Assembly: GCA_016795485.1 (NCBI GenBank)
Contig: JAEUHM010000043.1
Location: forward strand, 109,878 to 173,877
Length of the DNA stretch: 64,000 nucleotides
Direction of reading: 5' to 3'
Source of the DNA: Verrucomicrobiaceae bacterium
Lineage (GTDB): Bacteria; Verrucomicrobiota; Verrucomicrobiia; Verrucomicrobiales; Verrucomicrobiaceae
Shown: in pieces, positions 25,461 through 34,914 of the stretch
How the letters are laid out: every line of letters begins with the position of its first letter
Numbering within the stretch: position 1 is the first letter of the stretch
Notes under the pieces: generated by a model
Databases searched by the model: none
Told to the model about the DNA's origin: nothing
What the model saw: only the letters and a program-made list of their open reading frames with translations
Translations under genes and position numbers: made by a program

Positions 25461-26282
25461 ATGAAACACGCACTTCTCATTCTCTGCTGCCTCACTCAAG
25501 TCGCCTTAGCCCAGACTAAGGTCACGGTGAAGGGCTCTGACACGATGGTCATTCTAGCTCAAAAGTGGGCTGAGACCTACATGGCAAGTCACAAGGAGGT
25601 TTCCATCCAGGTCACTGGTGGCGGCACCGGCACCGGGGTGGCCGCATTGCAAAACAACACCACAGACCTTTGCAATGCGTCTCGCCCACTCAAAGCAGCC
25701 GAGGTGCTGGAATGTGTGAAGGCATTCAAAGCCAAACCTGCCGAGCACAAAGTCGCTCTGGACGGTCTCGCTGTATACGTTAACAGCGCCAACCCCATCA
25801 AAGAACTGACCCTCGCTCAACTTGAAAGCATCTTTACCGGCAAGATCACCAACTGGAAAGATGTGGGCGGTGCGGACGGTAACATCACTCTCTACAGCCG
25901 TGAAAACAGCAGCGGCACCTACGAGTTCTTCAAAGAGCACGTGCTCAACAAAAAAGACTTTGCGGCTAATGCTCAGACGATGCCGGGCACTGCCGCAGTT
26001 TTGCAAGCTGTCGCAAAGGACCCTGCTGGCATTGGCTACGGCGGAGCAGCCTATGGCGCTGGTGCCAAGCATTTGCAGATCAAAAAAGACGCCAGCAGTA
26101 ACGGTGTGGAGCCCAACGAAGCCACGGTGCAAAGCGGCGAGTATCCGATCTCGCGTGCGCTGTTCATTTACAACAATCCAGGCGTCGAAAAAGGTCCGAT
26201 CGCTGACTACTTGGCTTGGATTGAGAGCGATGAAGGTCAGAAAGTTGTGAAGGACGTTGGCTACTTCCCGCTCAAGAAGTAA
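25461..26282 (+). CDS. pstS: Phosphate ABC transporter substrate-binding protein PstS
   Basis: The periplasmic phosphate-binding protein that feeds PstCA. It has 273 residues from the ATG at 25461, which gives signal peptide MKHALLILCCLTQVALA. An ATG at 25434 would add nine residues and is possible. Binding-site features of the family are VKGSDTM near the mature N-terminus, QVTGGGTGTGVAAL, ASRPLK and YSRENSSGTYEFFKE. This is the first gene of the operon pstSCAB-phoU-phoBR. The repeats just upstream suggest PhoB control. Confidence 0.94.
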   Translation: MKHALLILCCLTQVALAQTKVTVKGSDTMVILAQKWAETYMASHKEVSIQVTGGGTGTGVAALQNNTTDLCNASRPLKAAEVLECVKAFKAKPAEHKVALDGLAVYVNSANPIKELTLAQLESIFTGKITNWKDVGGADGNITLYSRENSSGTYEFFKEHVLNKKDFAANAQTMPGTAAVLQAVAKDPAGIGYGGAAYGAGAKHLQIKKDASSNGVEPNEATVQSGEYPISRALFIYNNPGVEKGPIADYLAWIESDEGQKVVKDVGYFPLKK

Positions 26283-26316
26283 ATGGCGCGGCAAACACCG
26301 CCCTTAGACCTATCTC

Positions 26317-27489
26317 ATGCCGCCAGCTACCAAATCAAGCTCCACCATCGGGTGGATGGGTATCAAGCGGGGGCACCGTGCCCGTCCCTTTGAGTGGCTG
26401 GTGGAGAAAGGGATTTGGTTGGTGTCGATGTCCGCGATAGTTCTGGTAGGGCTGATCTTCATTTTCATCGGCAGGGAGAGCCTTCCCATCTTCCTTGGAA
26501 CTGAAGACAGCTCCCACTCATTCAAGGTCATCAAACCAGAAGCCGCTGTGAGCACATCGCCCGAAGAGTTGGCGGCTTATCTTGAGATGACCCCCAAAGA
26601 GATCGCTGAACTTGATGCTGCGACCCTCAAGCTGCTCCTGGAAGTTAAGGCCGAAGCCGCAAGCTCAGCTCCGACGGATAAAGATGCCTCAATTGACACG
26701 ACGTCATGGCGCTATCTGCTGAAGCCGCATCAGTGGACCGGCTACGACAAGCCGGAATACATTTGGCAGCCCATCGGTGAGATTCACAAATACAACATCG
26801 TGCCGCTGATCGTTGGTAGCCTCAAGGTTACAGTCGTTGGTCTCGCCTTTGCGGTCCCGTTAGCCTTGCTCGCGGCCATCTACGTTTCGCAATTGGCCTC
26901 GCCCAGGACTAAAGAGTGGCTCAAGCCAGGAATTGAACTGCTCTCAGGAATCCCCTCCGTCGTCATCGGCACTTTTGCGCTGTTGGCGCTCGCCACGTTA
27001 CTTCAGAGTTTATTTGGCTATCAGACACGCCTTAATGCGTTGGTTGCCGGCATCGCGTTAGGCATTTCTGTTATTCCCCTAGTGTTCTCCATAGCAGAAG
27101 ATGCACTGACGAGTGTTCCCCGCAGTTATACTCAGGCCGCATTAGCTCTTGGAGCTTCTAAATGGCAGGCTGCATGGCAGATTGTTCTGCCAGCAGCAGT
27201 TCCAGGCGTGTTCTCGGCAGTTGCCCTCGGGTTTGGACGAGCGATCGGCGAAACCATGATTGTTCTGATGGTGACCTCGGCCAGTGTGATGTCTTGGAGC
27301 GTGTTTGACGGGGCGAGGAGCATAACCGCAACGATCGCCGCAGAAATGGCTGAGGCTGTGGCTGGTGGGCACCATTACCGGATGCTGTTCATGCTGGGAG
27401 CACTGCTCTTTGTGGTCACATTCATCACCAACATGGTCGCCGACATCGTGATTCATCGTCTTAAAGCCAGACTGGAGGGCAAGGCATGA
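26317..27489 (+). CDS. pstC: Phosphate ABC transporter permease PstC, enlarged first loop
   Basis: An inner-membrane channel subunit for phosphate uptake, 390 residues against ~320 in E. coli. The first membrane helix is at about 33-52. A long, charged, probably periplasmic loop (about 55-160) contains SPEELAAYLEMTPKEIAELD. The permease core then follows: LIVGSLKVTVVGLAF, LSGIPSVVIGTFALL, the EAA-like ALALGASKWQAAWQIVLP and GRAIGETMIVLMV. The stop overlaps pstA (ATGA). The loop accounts for the extra length. Confidence 0.94.
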   Translation: MPPATKSSSTIGWMGIKRGHRARPFEWLVEKGIWLVSMSAIVLVGLIFIFIGRESLPIFLGTEDSSHSFKVIKPEAAVSTSPEELAAYLEMTPKEIAELDAATLKLLLEVKAEAASSAPTDKDASIDTTSWRYLLKPHQWTGYDKPEYIWQPIGEIHKYNIVPLIVGSLKVTVVGLAFAVPLALLAAIYVSQLASPRTKEWLKPGIELLSGIPSVVIGTFALLALATLLQSLFGYQTRLNALVAGIALGISVIPLVFSIAEDALTSVPRSYTQAALALGASKWQAAWQIVLPAAVPGVFSAVALGFGRAIGETMIVLMVTSASVMSWSVFDGARSITATIAAEMAEAVAGGHHYRMLFMLGALLFVVTFITNMVADIVIHRLKARLEGKA

Positions 27490-28415
27490 GTCAATTGCTC
27501 AAGAAAGGCCTCCGTTGGGACAGTGTTTTGTTCACAGGGGTGACTGGGACGGCTACGGCTCTCATTCTGGTGCTGTTGGCTTGGATTTTGGGCCAGATCG
27601 TCCTCAATGGACTGCCGCATCTCTCGTGGCGATTTGTTAGCACCATACCAAAGGAGAACTTCTTTGACGCAAAGACCACTGGAGTGCTGGCGATGATCAT
27701 CGGCACAACCATACGTGTCCTAGTAATGACAGTAGTGGTCATTCCTGTTGGCGTGATCACGGCCGTCTATCTGACCGAGTACGCCCGCAGTGGCTCCACC
27801 TACACGCGCATCATTCGTGCTGCAGTCAACAATCTCGCTGGTGTGCCCTCCATCGTTTTTGGTTTGTTCGGGGTTGGCTTTTTCATCAACTTTCTCGGTG
27901 GCTCGCTGGATGAAATGCTCGGAGAGACTGGACCCAAGTGGAAGCAGCCATCGGTGCTTTGGGCCTCCCTCACGCTGGCCGTGATGACCATGCCGGTGGT
28001 GATTGTAGCCACCGAAGAGTCGCTGAAGGCCATTGCTCCCGGCTTGCGAGAAGCTTCATTAGCGCTGGGCGCTACCAAACTGGAGACCATCTGGCGCATC
28101 GTGCTGCCAAATGCACTTCCCGGTATCATGACGGGCGGGATTTTGGCCATCAGCCGGGCCGCTGGTGAAGTGGCGCCCATCTTGTTCACCGGAGCAGCTT
28201 ATTATATGGCCGAGTTACCGAAGTCATTGACGGATCAGTTCATGGATCTCGGTTATCACATCTACGTTCTCTCCACACAGTCTCCCGACATCGAGAAGAC
28301 ACAACCCATCCTTTACGCTACGGTGCTGGTGCTGTTGATTCTCACGTTCTGCCTCAACGCCATCGCCATCTTTGCGCGCGCGCGGATGCGGAAAGCTATG
28401 CGCGTTGGCCACTAA
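27486..28415 (+). CDS. pstA: Phosphate ABC transporter permease PstA
   Basis: The partner permease of PstC, 309 residues. Six membrane segments are visible, with GVPSIVFGLFGVGFF, the cytoplasmic EAA-type loop EASLALGATKLETIWRIVLP and SRAAGEVAPILFTGA. The start overlaps the pstC stop by 4 nt, suggesting coupled translation. The final residues RARMRKAMRVGH are basic and cytoplasmic. Confidence 0.95.
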   Translation: MSQLLKKGLRWDSVLFTGVTGTATALILVLLAWILGQIVLNGLPHLSWRFVSTIPKENFFDAKTTGVLAMIIGTTIRVLVMTVVVIPVGVITAVYLTEYARSGSTYTRIIRAAVNNLAGVPSIVFGLFGVGFFINFLGGSLDEMLGETGPKWKQPSVLWASLTLAVMTMPVVIVATEESLKAIAPGLREASLALGATKLETIWRIVLPNALPGIMTGGILAISRAAGEVAPILFTGAAYYMAELPKSLTDQFMDLGYHIYVLSTQSPDIEKTQPILYATVLVLLILTFCLNAIAIFARARMRKAMRVGH

Positions 28416-28427
28416 CTTATCTCTGAC

Positions 28428-29186
28428 ATGCACTCAGACGTCATACAAACTCGTGACCTCAGTCTCTTTTACGGTGCTAGCCAAGCACTGAAGAGCATTT
28501 CCATGAGCGTACGGGAAAAGCTAGTCACTGCTTTCATCGGACCCAGCGGCTGTGGCAAGTCCACGTTTCTGCGTTGTTTTAATCGCATGAACGACCTCAT
28601 CGACAACGTGCGCATCAACGGTTCCGTCGAGATATCTGGACAGAACATCTACGACTCAGATGTGGATGTCATTGAGCTGCGGAAGCGTGTTGGAATGGTC
28701 TTCCAGAAGAGCAATCCATTCCCCAAGAGTATCTACGAGAACGTCGCGTACGGTTGCCGTCTCCAAGGCATCCGCAATCGGCAGGAACTGGACGATGTTG
28801 TTGAGGAAAGTCTAAAGGGAGCAGCCCTCTGGAATGAAGTGAAGGACAGGCTGCACAGTAGCGCACTTGGCCTCTCCGGCGGACAACAACAACGTCTCTG
28901 CATAGCTCGAGCGATTGCTATCAAACCGGAAATCCTGCTCATGGATGAACCGGCAAGCGCGCTTGACCCAATCGCCACAGGCAAGGTTGAAGATCTCATT
29001 CTCGACCTAAAAAAAGACTACACCATCGTCATCGTGACGCACAACATGCAGCAGGCGACACGGATCAGTGACTACACCGCATTCTTCTATCTTGGCGAGT
29101 TGATCGAGTTCAACACCACGAAGCATATTTTTACCAATCCCTCCAAGCAGCAGACTGAGGACTACGTCACGGGCCGGTTCGGCTGA
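28428..29186 (+). CDS. pstB: Phosphate ABC transporter ATP-binding protein PstB
   Basis: The ATPase that drives the Pst transporter, 252 residues. Walker A is GPSGCGKST (38-46), the Q-loop is [19 protein letters not shown], the ABC signature is LSGGQQQR and Walker B is [13 protein letters not shown], followed by the H-loop in IVTHNMQQA. All are intact. The ATG is 12 nt after the pstA stop. Confidence 0.97.
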   Translation: MHSDVIQTRDLSLFYGASQALKSISMSVREKLVTAFIGPSGCGKSTFLRCFNRMNDLIDNVRINGSVEISGQNIYDSDVDVIELRKRVGMVFQKSNPFPKSIYENVAYGCRLQGIRNRQELDDVVEESLKGAALWNEVKDRLHSSALGLSGGQQQRLCIARAIAIKPEILLMDEPASALDPIATGKVEDLILDLKKDYTIVIVTHNMQQATRISDYTAFFYLGELIEFNTTKHIFTNPSKQQTEDYVTGRFG

Positions 29187-29200
29187 TCCCACTCGCACAC

Positions 29201-29866
29201 ATGAATCTACATCAAAATCAGGAACTCGCTGAGTTGAAGGACAAGTTGCTCGCTATGGCCAGCAGAGTGGAGACGGCGATCACAAAAGGCATTCGTGCTT
29301 TAGTTGAGAGGGATGATGATCTCGCGTCCAAGGTCAAGATTGAGGATGATGAGATTGATGAACTGGAGATTGAGATTGATGACATGGCGGTGGCACTGCT
29401 CGCCAAGGCACCACTCGCCCGGGATTTGCGCTTCATCATTGTTGCCATGAAGATTTGTCAGAACCTGGAGAGGGCAGGGGACGAAGCGGCTGGAGTGGCC
29501 AAGCAAGCCATCCGTCTTAACCGTGAGGAGCAGCTAAAACCCTACGTTGACATCCCACGCATGGCCGATATGGCCCTGGATATGCTTCACCGGTCATTGG
29601 ATGCGTTTGTCACCGGGAATGCCACTGTCGCAAGGGAAGTCTTGCCGATGGACTTAGAGGTCGATGATCTTCACAAGCAGCTTCAGCGGGAGCTTGTCAG
29701 CTACATGCTAGAGAGCCCCTCTACCATCACGCGATGTCTGGCCCTTCTTCAACTTGCCAAGCGGTTGGAGCGGATTGCAGATCACGCAACAAACATCGCC
29801 GAGGAGGTGGTCTACTTGCTGGAAGGCCGTGACATCCGCCACGGCAACAAGGGCCTGGATACCTAA
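29201..29866 (+). CDS. phoU: Phosphate signalling complex protein PhoU
   Basis: Links the Pst transporter to the PhoR kinase and keeps the regulon off when phosphate is plentiful. It has 221 residues, the usual length, with two repeated three-helix bundles. The metal-binding E/DxxxD patterns appear as KIEDDEIDELEIEIDDMAV in the first half and EVDDLHKQLQRELV in the second; ADHATNIAEEVVYLLEG is the typical end. It lies 14 nt after pstB. Confidence 0.94.
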   Translation: MNLHQNQELAELKDKLLAMASRVETAITKGIRALVERDDDLASKVKIEDDEIDELEIEIDDMAVALLAKAPLARDLRFIIVAMKICQNLERAGDEAAGVAKQAIRLNREEQLKPYVDIPRMADMALDMLHRSLDAFVTGNATVAREVLPMDLEVDDLHKQLQRELVSYMLESPSTITRCLALLQLAKRLERIADHATNIAEEVVYLLEGRDIRHGNKGLDT

Positions 29867-29878
29867 GAGTCGAAAGCC

Positions 29879-30556
29879 ATGGCCAGGGTTTTGATCGTCG
29901 AAGATGAACCAGATGCAGCGCATTTGCTGGAGATTCATCTGCGTAAAGCCGGTCACGAGCCTGAGCTTGCAGAGAATGGTGCCCGGGGGCTTGTTATTGC
30001 TCGCACGACAAGCCCAGATCTCATCATTTTGGACAACATGCTTCCTGGCATGAATGGCATGGAAGTCTGCCGCAGCCTGAGAGAAGATCCCGCCACACGC
30101 CAGGTCCCCATCATCATGCTCACCGCACGTGCTGCTGAGCTTGATCGTATCAAAGGCCTGGAGTCTGGAGTGGATGACTATGTGACCAAGCCATATAGCA
30201 TCAAGGAACTGATGCTTCGTGTGCAAGCCATACTGAGACGGCGCCAACCCGTGGAAGTGGGCTCCCAGAAACTAAGCGTGGGCGGCCTGGAGATTGATCT
30301 TGCTAGCCAGACCGTACTTGTAAACGGCGAGCCGGAGCGTCTTACCTCCCTTGAGTTCAAACTTCTGACCACGCTCGCGCGCCATGCGGGTGCACCCGTG
30401 GCAAGACAGAATCTGCTCACCGAAGTCTGGGGATATGCTGCTAACACAGACTCGCGCACTTTGGACAGTCATGTCCGCCGCCTCCGGAGCAAACTGGGCC
30501 CCCTGGCAGTGAAACTGGAAACCGTCCAGGGCACGGGCTATCGTCTCGTCGTATGA
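29879..30556 (+). CDS. phoB: Phosphate regulon response regulator PhoB
   Basis: An OmpR-type transcription factor, 225 residues. The receiver domain (1-120) has the acidic pair in VEDEPDA, phospho-acceptor Asp52 in LIILDNMLPG, Thr in MLTARA and Lys in VTKPYS. The winged-helix domain (130-225) includes LTSLEFKLLTTLARHAG and the recognition part TLDSHVRRLRSKLG. The assignment to PhoB rather than another OmpR-type regulator rests on the operon: it follows phoU by 12 nt and overlaps phoR. Confidence 0.92.
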   Translation: MARVLIVEDEPDAAHLLEIHLRKAGHEPELAENGARGLVIARTTSPDLIILDNMLPGMNGMEVCRSLREDPATRQVPIIMLTARAAELDRIKGLESGVDDYVTKPYSIKELMLRVQAILRRRQPVEVGSQKLSVGGLEIDLASQTVLVNGEPERLTSLEFKLLTTLARHAGAPVARQNLLTEVWGYAANTDSRTLDSHVRRLRSKLGPLAVKLETVQGTGYRLVV

Positions 30557-31680
30557 TAGGCGCAATCATCACCGCCTGCTTTGCATTTGCCTACATCATC
30601 TGGATGAAAAGGAGGCATCAGGATGATCTCGCACTTGCCTTGCGGAAGCAGTCACAGGGTTCAAGCAATGAGAAGTCGCATGAAGCTCGCGTGCAAGCTC
30701 TGCTGGATGCCATGGTCGAGGGTGTCATCGTGCTGGACGGCAGTCTGCGCATTCTTTTGGTGAACTCCGCACTCAAGGACATGTTCCAGCTCAGGCAGGA
30801 TGTTGCCGGAAAGACGCTCATGGAGGCGCTTCGGCATCACCAACTCCAAGATATGGCTGCCCGAGCCTTAAGTGAGGGACGCTTTTTTGAAGGGGAGATG
30901 AAACTCGTTAGCATTACCGGTTTGGAGCGCGTCTACAGCATCAATGGAGCTCGAATCGGCCGCCACGAAGGAGTTGTACTGGTTTGTCATGACGTCACCG
31001 CCATCAAACAATTAGAGCGGAGCCGGACGGAGTTTATTGGAAATGTTAGCCACGAACTGCGTACCCCACTTTCGATCATCAAAGGCTATGCCGAGACGCT
31101 CTCAACCCCACCGTTTGTGGAGGCGGATGCGGTGAAGTATGCTCGCATCATCGAGAGGCATTCGGATCGATTGACCGCTCTTGTTGAGGATCTTATCACC
31201 ATTTCTGGGTTGGAATCTGGCCAGTTGCAACTTCACAAGATTCCCACCGCATTGAAGCCTCTTGTGGAGTCTGTTTTTGCCGAGCTGGCAGCCAAGGCGG
31301 AAAGCAGAGGTGTTACTTTGAAGTGTGAAATGCCTTTTGACCTCACGCGCGAGGTGGATAGTTCCCGGTTGCGGCAGGTGTTTACCAACCTTGTAGATAA
31401 CGCCATCAAATATGGCAGCGAAAATGGTACGGTGCAGGTGGTGGCAGATGGTGACTGTATTTGCGTTACTGACGATGGTCCCGGTATTCCCGCCGAAGCC
31501 AGGGAGCGAGTGTTTGAGCGCTTCTTCAGAGTGGATAAGGCTCGCTCACGAGACACTGGCGGCACAGGTCTGGGCCTTGCGATTGTGAAACACATCCTCC
31601 TCGCACACGGTGGTGGGATACGAGTGGAGCAGAACCAGCCCACTGGAGCCAAGTTTGTGATTCAGTTGCCTGCTGACTAA
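30553..31680 (+). CDS. phoR: Phosphate regulon sensor histidine kinase PhoR
   Basis: An inner-membrane kinase for PhoB, 375 residues. A single N-terminal membrane helix (IGAIITACFAFAYIIWM) carries almost nothing on the periplasmic side, so the signal must come from inside, probably through PhoU and PstB. A PAS domain (about 48-155) is followed by the HisKA helix with His167 in NVSHELRTP and the ATPase domain with NLVDNAIKYG, DDGPGIP and GGTGLGLAIVKH. The start overlaps the phoB stop by 4 nt; the 3' end overlaps the convergent polX gene by 4 nt. Confidence 0.92.
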   Translation: MIGAIITACFAFAYIIWMKRRHQDDLALALRKQSQGSSNEKSHEARVQALLDAMVEGVIVLDGSLRILLVNSALKDMFQLRQDVAGKTLMEALRHHQLQDMAARALSEGRFFEGEMKLVSITGLERVYSINGARIGRHEGVVLVCHDVTAIKQLERSRTEFIGNVSHELRTPLSIIKGYAETLSTPPFVEADAVKYARIIERHSDRLTALVEDLITISGLESGQLQLHKIPTALKPLVESVFAELAAKAESRGVTLKCEMPFDLTREVDSSRLRQVFTNLVDNAIKYGSENGTVQVVADGDCICVTDDGPGIPAEARERVFERFFRVDKARSRDTGGTGLGLAIVKHILLAHGGGIRVEQNQPTGAKFVIQLPAD

Positions 31681-33431
31681 GCCGGGCCCGATAAGCCAAA
31701 CTTGTGTCTCTTGGCTTGGAGCGTTTTCTCCACCTCATCTAACGGCTGGGTATTGATCACGCATTTTTTCGTTAGCCAGCCTTTGCGGGCACTTCTTATG
31801 CCGAAATACAGATCCTGCAAACCACGGGTGCTGTGTGCATCTGGATTGATGCTGGTTTTGACGCCCTTGTCTTGGGCAAGTTTCCACCAGCGCCAGTCCA
31901 TATCCAGACGCCAAGGGCTGGCATTGAGTTCGATGATGGTGCCCGTCTCTGCGGCAGCGTCTATGATTGCGGGCACGTTTACCTCGTAGGACGGCCTTTG
32001 TAGCAATAGCCTTCCGGTCAGGTGCCCGAGCATCGTCACGTGTGGGTTCTCAATCGCACGGATAATGCGCTTGGTCATCTCAGTTGATGGCAAGGTCATG
32101 GCGTTGTGCACGGAGGCGACCACGTAGTCGAGCTGGGCCAACACTTCGTCGTCAAAGTCGAGCGTTCCGTCTTTGAGAATGTCGACTTCTGATCCGGCAA
32201 ATAGCCTGAAGCCGTCTTCAGAATCAGCGTTGAGCTTTCTGATGGCCTGAACCTGCTTCATGAGTCGCTCGGCGCTAAGACCGTTTGCTTGAAATGATGA
32301 TTTGCTGTGATCCGCGATGCCCAAGTATTGGAGCCCAAGCTCTTGGGCCGCCTCGGCCATCTGCTCAAGCGATGCGTTGCCGTCAGAGGCTGTGGTGTGG
32401 TTGTGAAAGGTGCCGCGGAGGTTCGATAGCTCAACTAGACGTGGCAGCCGCCCGTTCTGCGCGGCAGCAAACTCGCCTTGGTTCTCACGTAACTCAGGAG
32501 GAATGAACTCAAGGCCCAATGCGGCATGCAAATCGCGCTCTTCGTGGATGGCAGGCGGCTTCTCAGCGCCAGGACTGACTGTGATGCCGTATTCGTTGAG
32601 TGACCAGCCACGATCCAGGCACATCTGCCGCATTGCGACGTTGTGTTCCTTTGACCCTGTGAAGTAGACCAGAGCGAATGGATACTCCTCATTGCTCACC
32701 ACGCGGAGGTCACACTGAAGTCCAGCTTCGGTGTGGACTGAGGCCTTTGTGTCTCCTTTGGCGATCGTATTGACGAAAAGTGGCAGGCTTACGAAGTCAT
32801 CAATCACTCGCTGAGGCTGCTTGCTTGCTACGAGGAAGTCTAAATCTCGACTGATCTCCTTCCCCCGGCGGTAGGATCCGCATACATCGACACGCGACAC
32901 TGCGGGATGATCTCGCAAGGCCTCAAGGACTTGCTCCACAATCGGGGCAATGTCTCCAGATCGGAACTCTGCTGCGTGACTCTCACGAAATGCAATTGCC
33001 TCCAAAAGCTTGTGCACTGTCTTGTCACCAAAGCCTGATAAAGCACTCGCCGTACCGTCTTCACAGACGCGCTTGAGATCGGCCACCGAAGCGACATTGA
33101 GTTGCTTGTAGAGAGCTGCGATCTTTTTTGGACCGAGGCCTGAGATTTCAAACAACTCTAGAATCGTGCCGGGAAACTGGGCCTTGAGGTTCTCGTAAAA
33201 CTCCATTTTCCCGGTCGTGGCAAGTTGATGAAGCTTGTCGCGGAGTGCGTCTCCGATGCCCTTGATGCCGGTAAGCTTGTCCTCCTTGGCAAGTGCCACG
33301 ATGTCTCCAGGAAAACTCTCAACCACGTCCGCTCCGGTGCGGTAAGCCCGCACCTTGAAAGGGTTTTCGTCCTGAAGTTCTAGGAGCGTAGCGATGTTGC
33401 GGAGCACCTCCGCCATGGACTCGGCTGTCAT
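31677..33431 (-). CDS. polX: DNA polymerase/3'-5' exonuclease PolX
   Basis: A family X repair polymerase with a PHP exonuclease domain, 584 residues. ATG at 33431 (MTAESMAEVLRNIATLLELQ) is chosen; the longer frame runs into the cdd promoter region. HhH motifs lie at GIKGIGDALRDKL and ISGLGPKKIAALYK. The polymerase active site is GSYRRGKEISRDLDF, with the metal-binding DLD. The C-terminal PHP domain has all expected ligands: HNH in TFHNHTTASDG, IADHSKS, GSEVDI, ASVHNAM, GHLTGR and PDAHS. Both activities are therefore expected. Confidence 0.94.
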   Translation of the reverse strand: MTAESMAEVLRNIATLLELQDENPFKVRAYRTGADVVESFPGDIVALAKEDKLTGIKGIGDALRDKLHQLATTGKMEFYENLKAQFPGTILELFEISGLGPKKIAALYKQLNVASVADLKRVCEDGTASALSGFGDKTVHKLLEAIAFRESHAAEFRSGDIAPIVEQVLEALRDHPAVSRVDVCGSYRRGKEISRDLDFLVASKQPQRVIDDFVSLPLFVNTIAKGDTKASVHTEAGLQCDLRVVSNEEYPFALVYFTGSKEHNVAMRQMCLDRGWSLNEYGITVSPGAEKPPAIHEERDLHAALGLEFIPPELRENQGEFAAAQNGRLPRLVELSNLRGTFHNHTTASDGNASLEQMAEAAQELGLQYLGIADHSKSSFQANGLSAERLMKQVQAIRKLNADSEDGFRLFAGSEVDILKDGTLDFDDEVLAQLDYVVASVHNAMTLPSTEMTKRIIRAIENPHVTMLGHLTGRLLLQRPSYEVNVPAIIDAAAETGTIIELNASPWRLDMDWRWWKLAQDKGVKTSINPDAHSTRGLQDLYFGIRSARKGWLTKKCVINTQPLDEVEKTLQAKRHKFGLSGPA

Positions 33432-33487
33432 GCTCGGACGATGGCGAGAACTTGCCTCAGGGACGAGAAAAAAGTAACGTACACTGC

Positions 33488-33877
33488 ATGTCGCCGCCCA
33501 CTCAATTGATCGAATCCGCCACTGAGGTGGCCAGGAAAGCTTACTCACCGTATTCCAAGGTTTGTGTGGGAGCTGCACTCATCACAAAAGCAGGTGCGCT
33601 GTACACGGGGTGCAACGTCGAGAATGCATCCTATGGACTCACGATTTGTGCGGAGCGATCTGCGATCTTTTCTGGAGTGGCCGCAGAAGGTGCTTCTTTC
33701 CGCATCCGCGAGCTCGCTGTGATTGCGCTTAAGCTAGAGTTTCCTCCTTGTGGTGCTTGTAGGCAGGTGATCCGAGAGTTTGCCTCAGCAGATACAAAGG
33801 TTTGGTTTCTTCGAGGCGGTGAATGGACATCGCTGACTGTTGCGGAACTGTTGCCTGCTGGCTTCTCGTTAGCATAA
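33488..33877 (+). CDS. cdd: Cytidine deaminase
   Basis: Converts cytidine and deoxycytidine to uridines in pyrimidine salvage. It has 129 residues, the length of tetrameric bacterial Cdd. CNVENASYGLTICAERS carries zinc ligand Cys54 and catalytic Glu56; PPCGACRQ supplies Cys88 and Cys91. ATG at 33488 (MSPPTQLIESATEVARKAYS) is preferred over an upstream in-frame start at 33452. It is divergent from polX. Confidence 0.93.
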   Translation: MSPPTQLIESATEVARKAYSPYSKVCVGAALITKAGALYTGCNVENASYGLTICAERSAIFSGVAAEGASFRIRELAVIALKLEFPPCGACRQVIREFASADTKVWFLRGGEWTSLTVAELLPAGFSLA

Positions 33878-33907
33878 AAAAGACGCCCCTAGTTGCCCAG
33901 GAGCGTC
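33875..33907 (-). terminator. Rho-independent terminator of the outer-membrane protein gene
   Basis: A stem of nine pairs with one mismatch (33882-33890 with 33899-33907) is followed, on the minus strand, by a run of six T. It lies 35 nt beyond the stop of the gene at 33942 and could also stop cdd transcripts, though the plus strand has a weaker T run. Confidence 0.75.
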
Positions 33908-33941
33908 ATTGGTTTTGGGGGCTTCCTTTGCAGGAAATCGG

Positions 33942-34721
33942 TTACCAACGGAACCTTACGCCGGCAAAGAAGCTCCGGGTTTCGTTGCCGAAACCGGTGC
34001 CAAGGCCCACGTCCATTGAGGAGAAAAGCTTGTAGTATCCAGAGAGATCCACCACGCGGCTATCGTACTCATCTGCGCTTGTCGCAGTGACCGAAAGATC
34101 GAGCTCTAGTGACTCAGTGGCGGCAAAACGGAGGCCTGGGGTGATGTACACCGCACCATCGGAGAAGTTGAGGCTGGATTTGGTGGCATTGAGGTTGGTA
34201 TACATGCCCCCGACTTCAGCAAAGAGGTGAAACTTGTCGGATACGGCAAAGTAGGCACCGCCACCGATGGAAATGGTGTTGAAGTCGTAGGACTGGCCTT
34301 TGCCAAGTGCAGACCCGTTTCCCGTGCCCCAGTCAAATCCACCGCGCACATAGAATGGACGGAAGAGCTCGGCAGAGAGAGAGATGCCAACGCCATGGGC
34401 ACCATCCAAACCCTCTGTCTCGAAGGTGGTGTAACGGTAAAAGCCTTCCAAGAGGCCGTAGGTAAGCATGGAACCACCTCGGCCGAGTCCGCTGGTGGTC
34501 CCCAGCGTTGGTTGAGGTGCAATGGGCGCTACTCCAGGACCGCCGCCGTAACCATTATAGTTGGCAGTGCCATACTGGTTGTAGTTTTGCGGCTGAGAGT
34601 TCATGTTGCCGCCTTGGTCCATTGAGACTACCTGACCTGGCTCAGAAGGGCCATAGCCGAACTGCGCAGAAGCCGCTGAAGTAAGCATCGCAGCGAGAAG
34701 AAAGTTGGTGAAGTAGCGCAT
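33942..34721 (-). CDS. Outer-membrane beta-barrel protein of unknown function
   Basis: An exported protein of 259 residues. Signal peptide MRYFTNFLLAAMLTSAASA is followed by a Gly/Asn/Gln-rich linker (about 20-75) and a barrel-like domain of alternating strands (about 80-259): SMLTYGLLEGFYRYTTFE, ISLSAELFRPFYVRGGFDW, FHLFAEVGGMYTNL. It ends in FFAGVRFRW, an aromatic C-terminus typical of BAM-inserted outer-membrane proteins. The fold resembles small OmpA/OmpW-like barrels; no specific family is recognised. A purine-rich AGGGG precedes the ATG closely. Confidence 0.78.
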   Translation of the reverse strand: MRYFTNFLLAAMLTSAASAQFGYGPSEPGQVVSMDQGGNMNSQPQNYNQYGTANYNGYGGGPGVAPIAPQPTLGTTSGLGRGGSMLTYGLLEGFYRYTTFETEGLDGAHGVGISLSAELFRPFYVRGGFDWGTGNGSALGKGQSYDFNTISIGGGAYFAVSDKFHLFAEVGGMYTNLNATKSSLNFSDGAVYITPGLRFAATESLELDLSVTATSADEYDSRVVDLSGYYKLFSSMDVGLGTGFGNETRSFFAGVRFRW

Positions 34722-34869
34722 ATCCCCTGATTATTAAGACAACTTAAACAGATGACCCGATATTTGTCTCGCGGCAATGATTTTTTTGGAAAATCTCGAT
34801 CTTTTCCAGAACGAGGCATTCCTCAGGGTGGCCCGTGACAATTTGGCCGCAGAATCAACTGGTCCCTAG

Positions 34870-34903
34870 CCCTCGGCGAGCCGCAAGAGGCGGTTGCCGA
34901 GGG
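34870..34903 (-). terminator. GC-rich hairpin after the gene at 34915
   Basis: A perfect 8-bp outer stem (CCCTCGGC/GCCGAGGG) encloses an inner CCGC/GCGG stem, 11 nt downstream of the stop of the minus-strand gene. No T run follows on the minus strand, so termination is only possible. Confidence 0.4.
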
Positions 34904-34914
34904 ATTCGTCTGTT

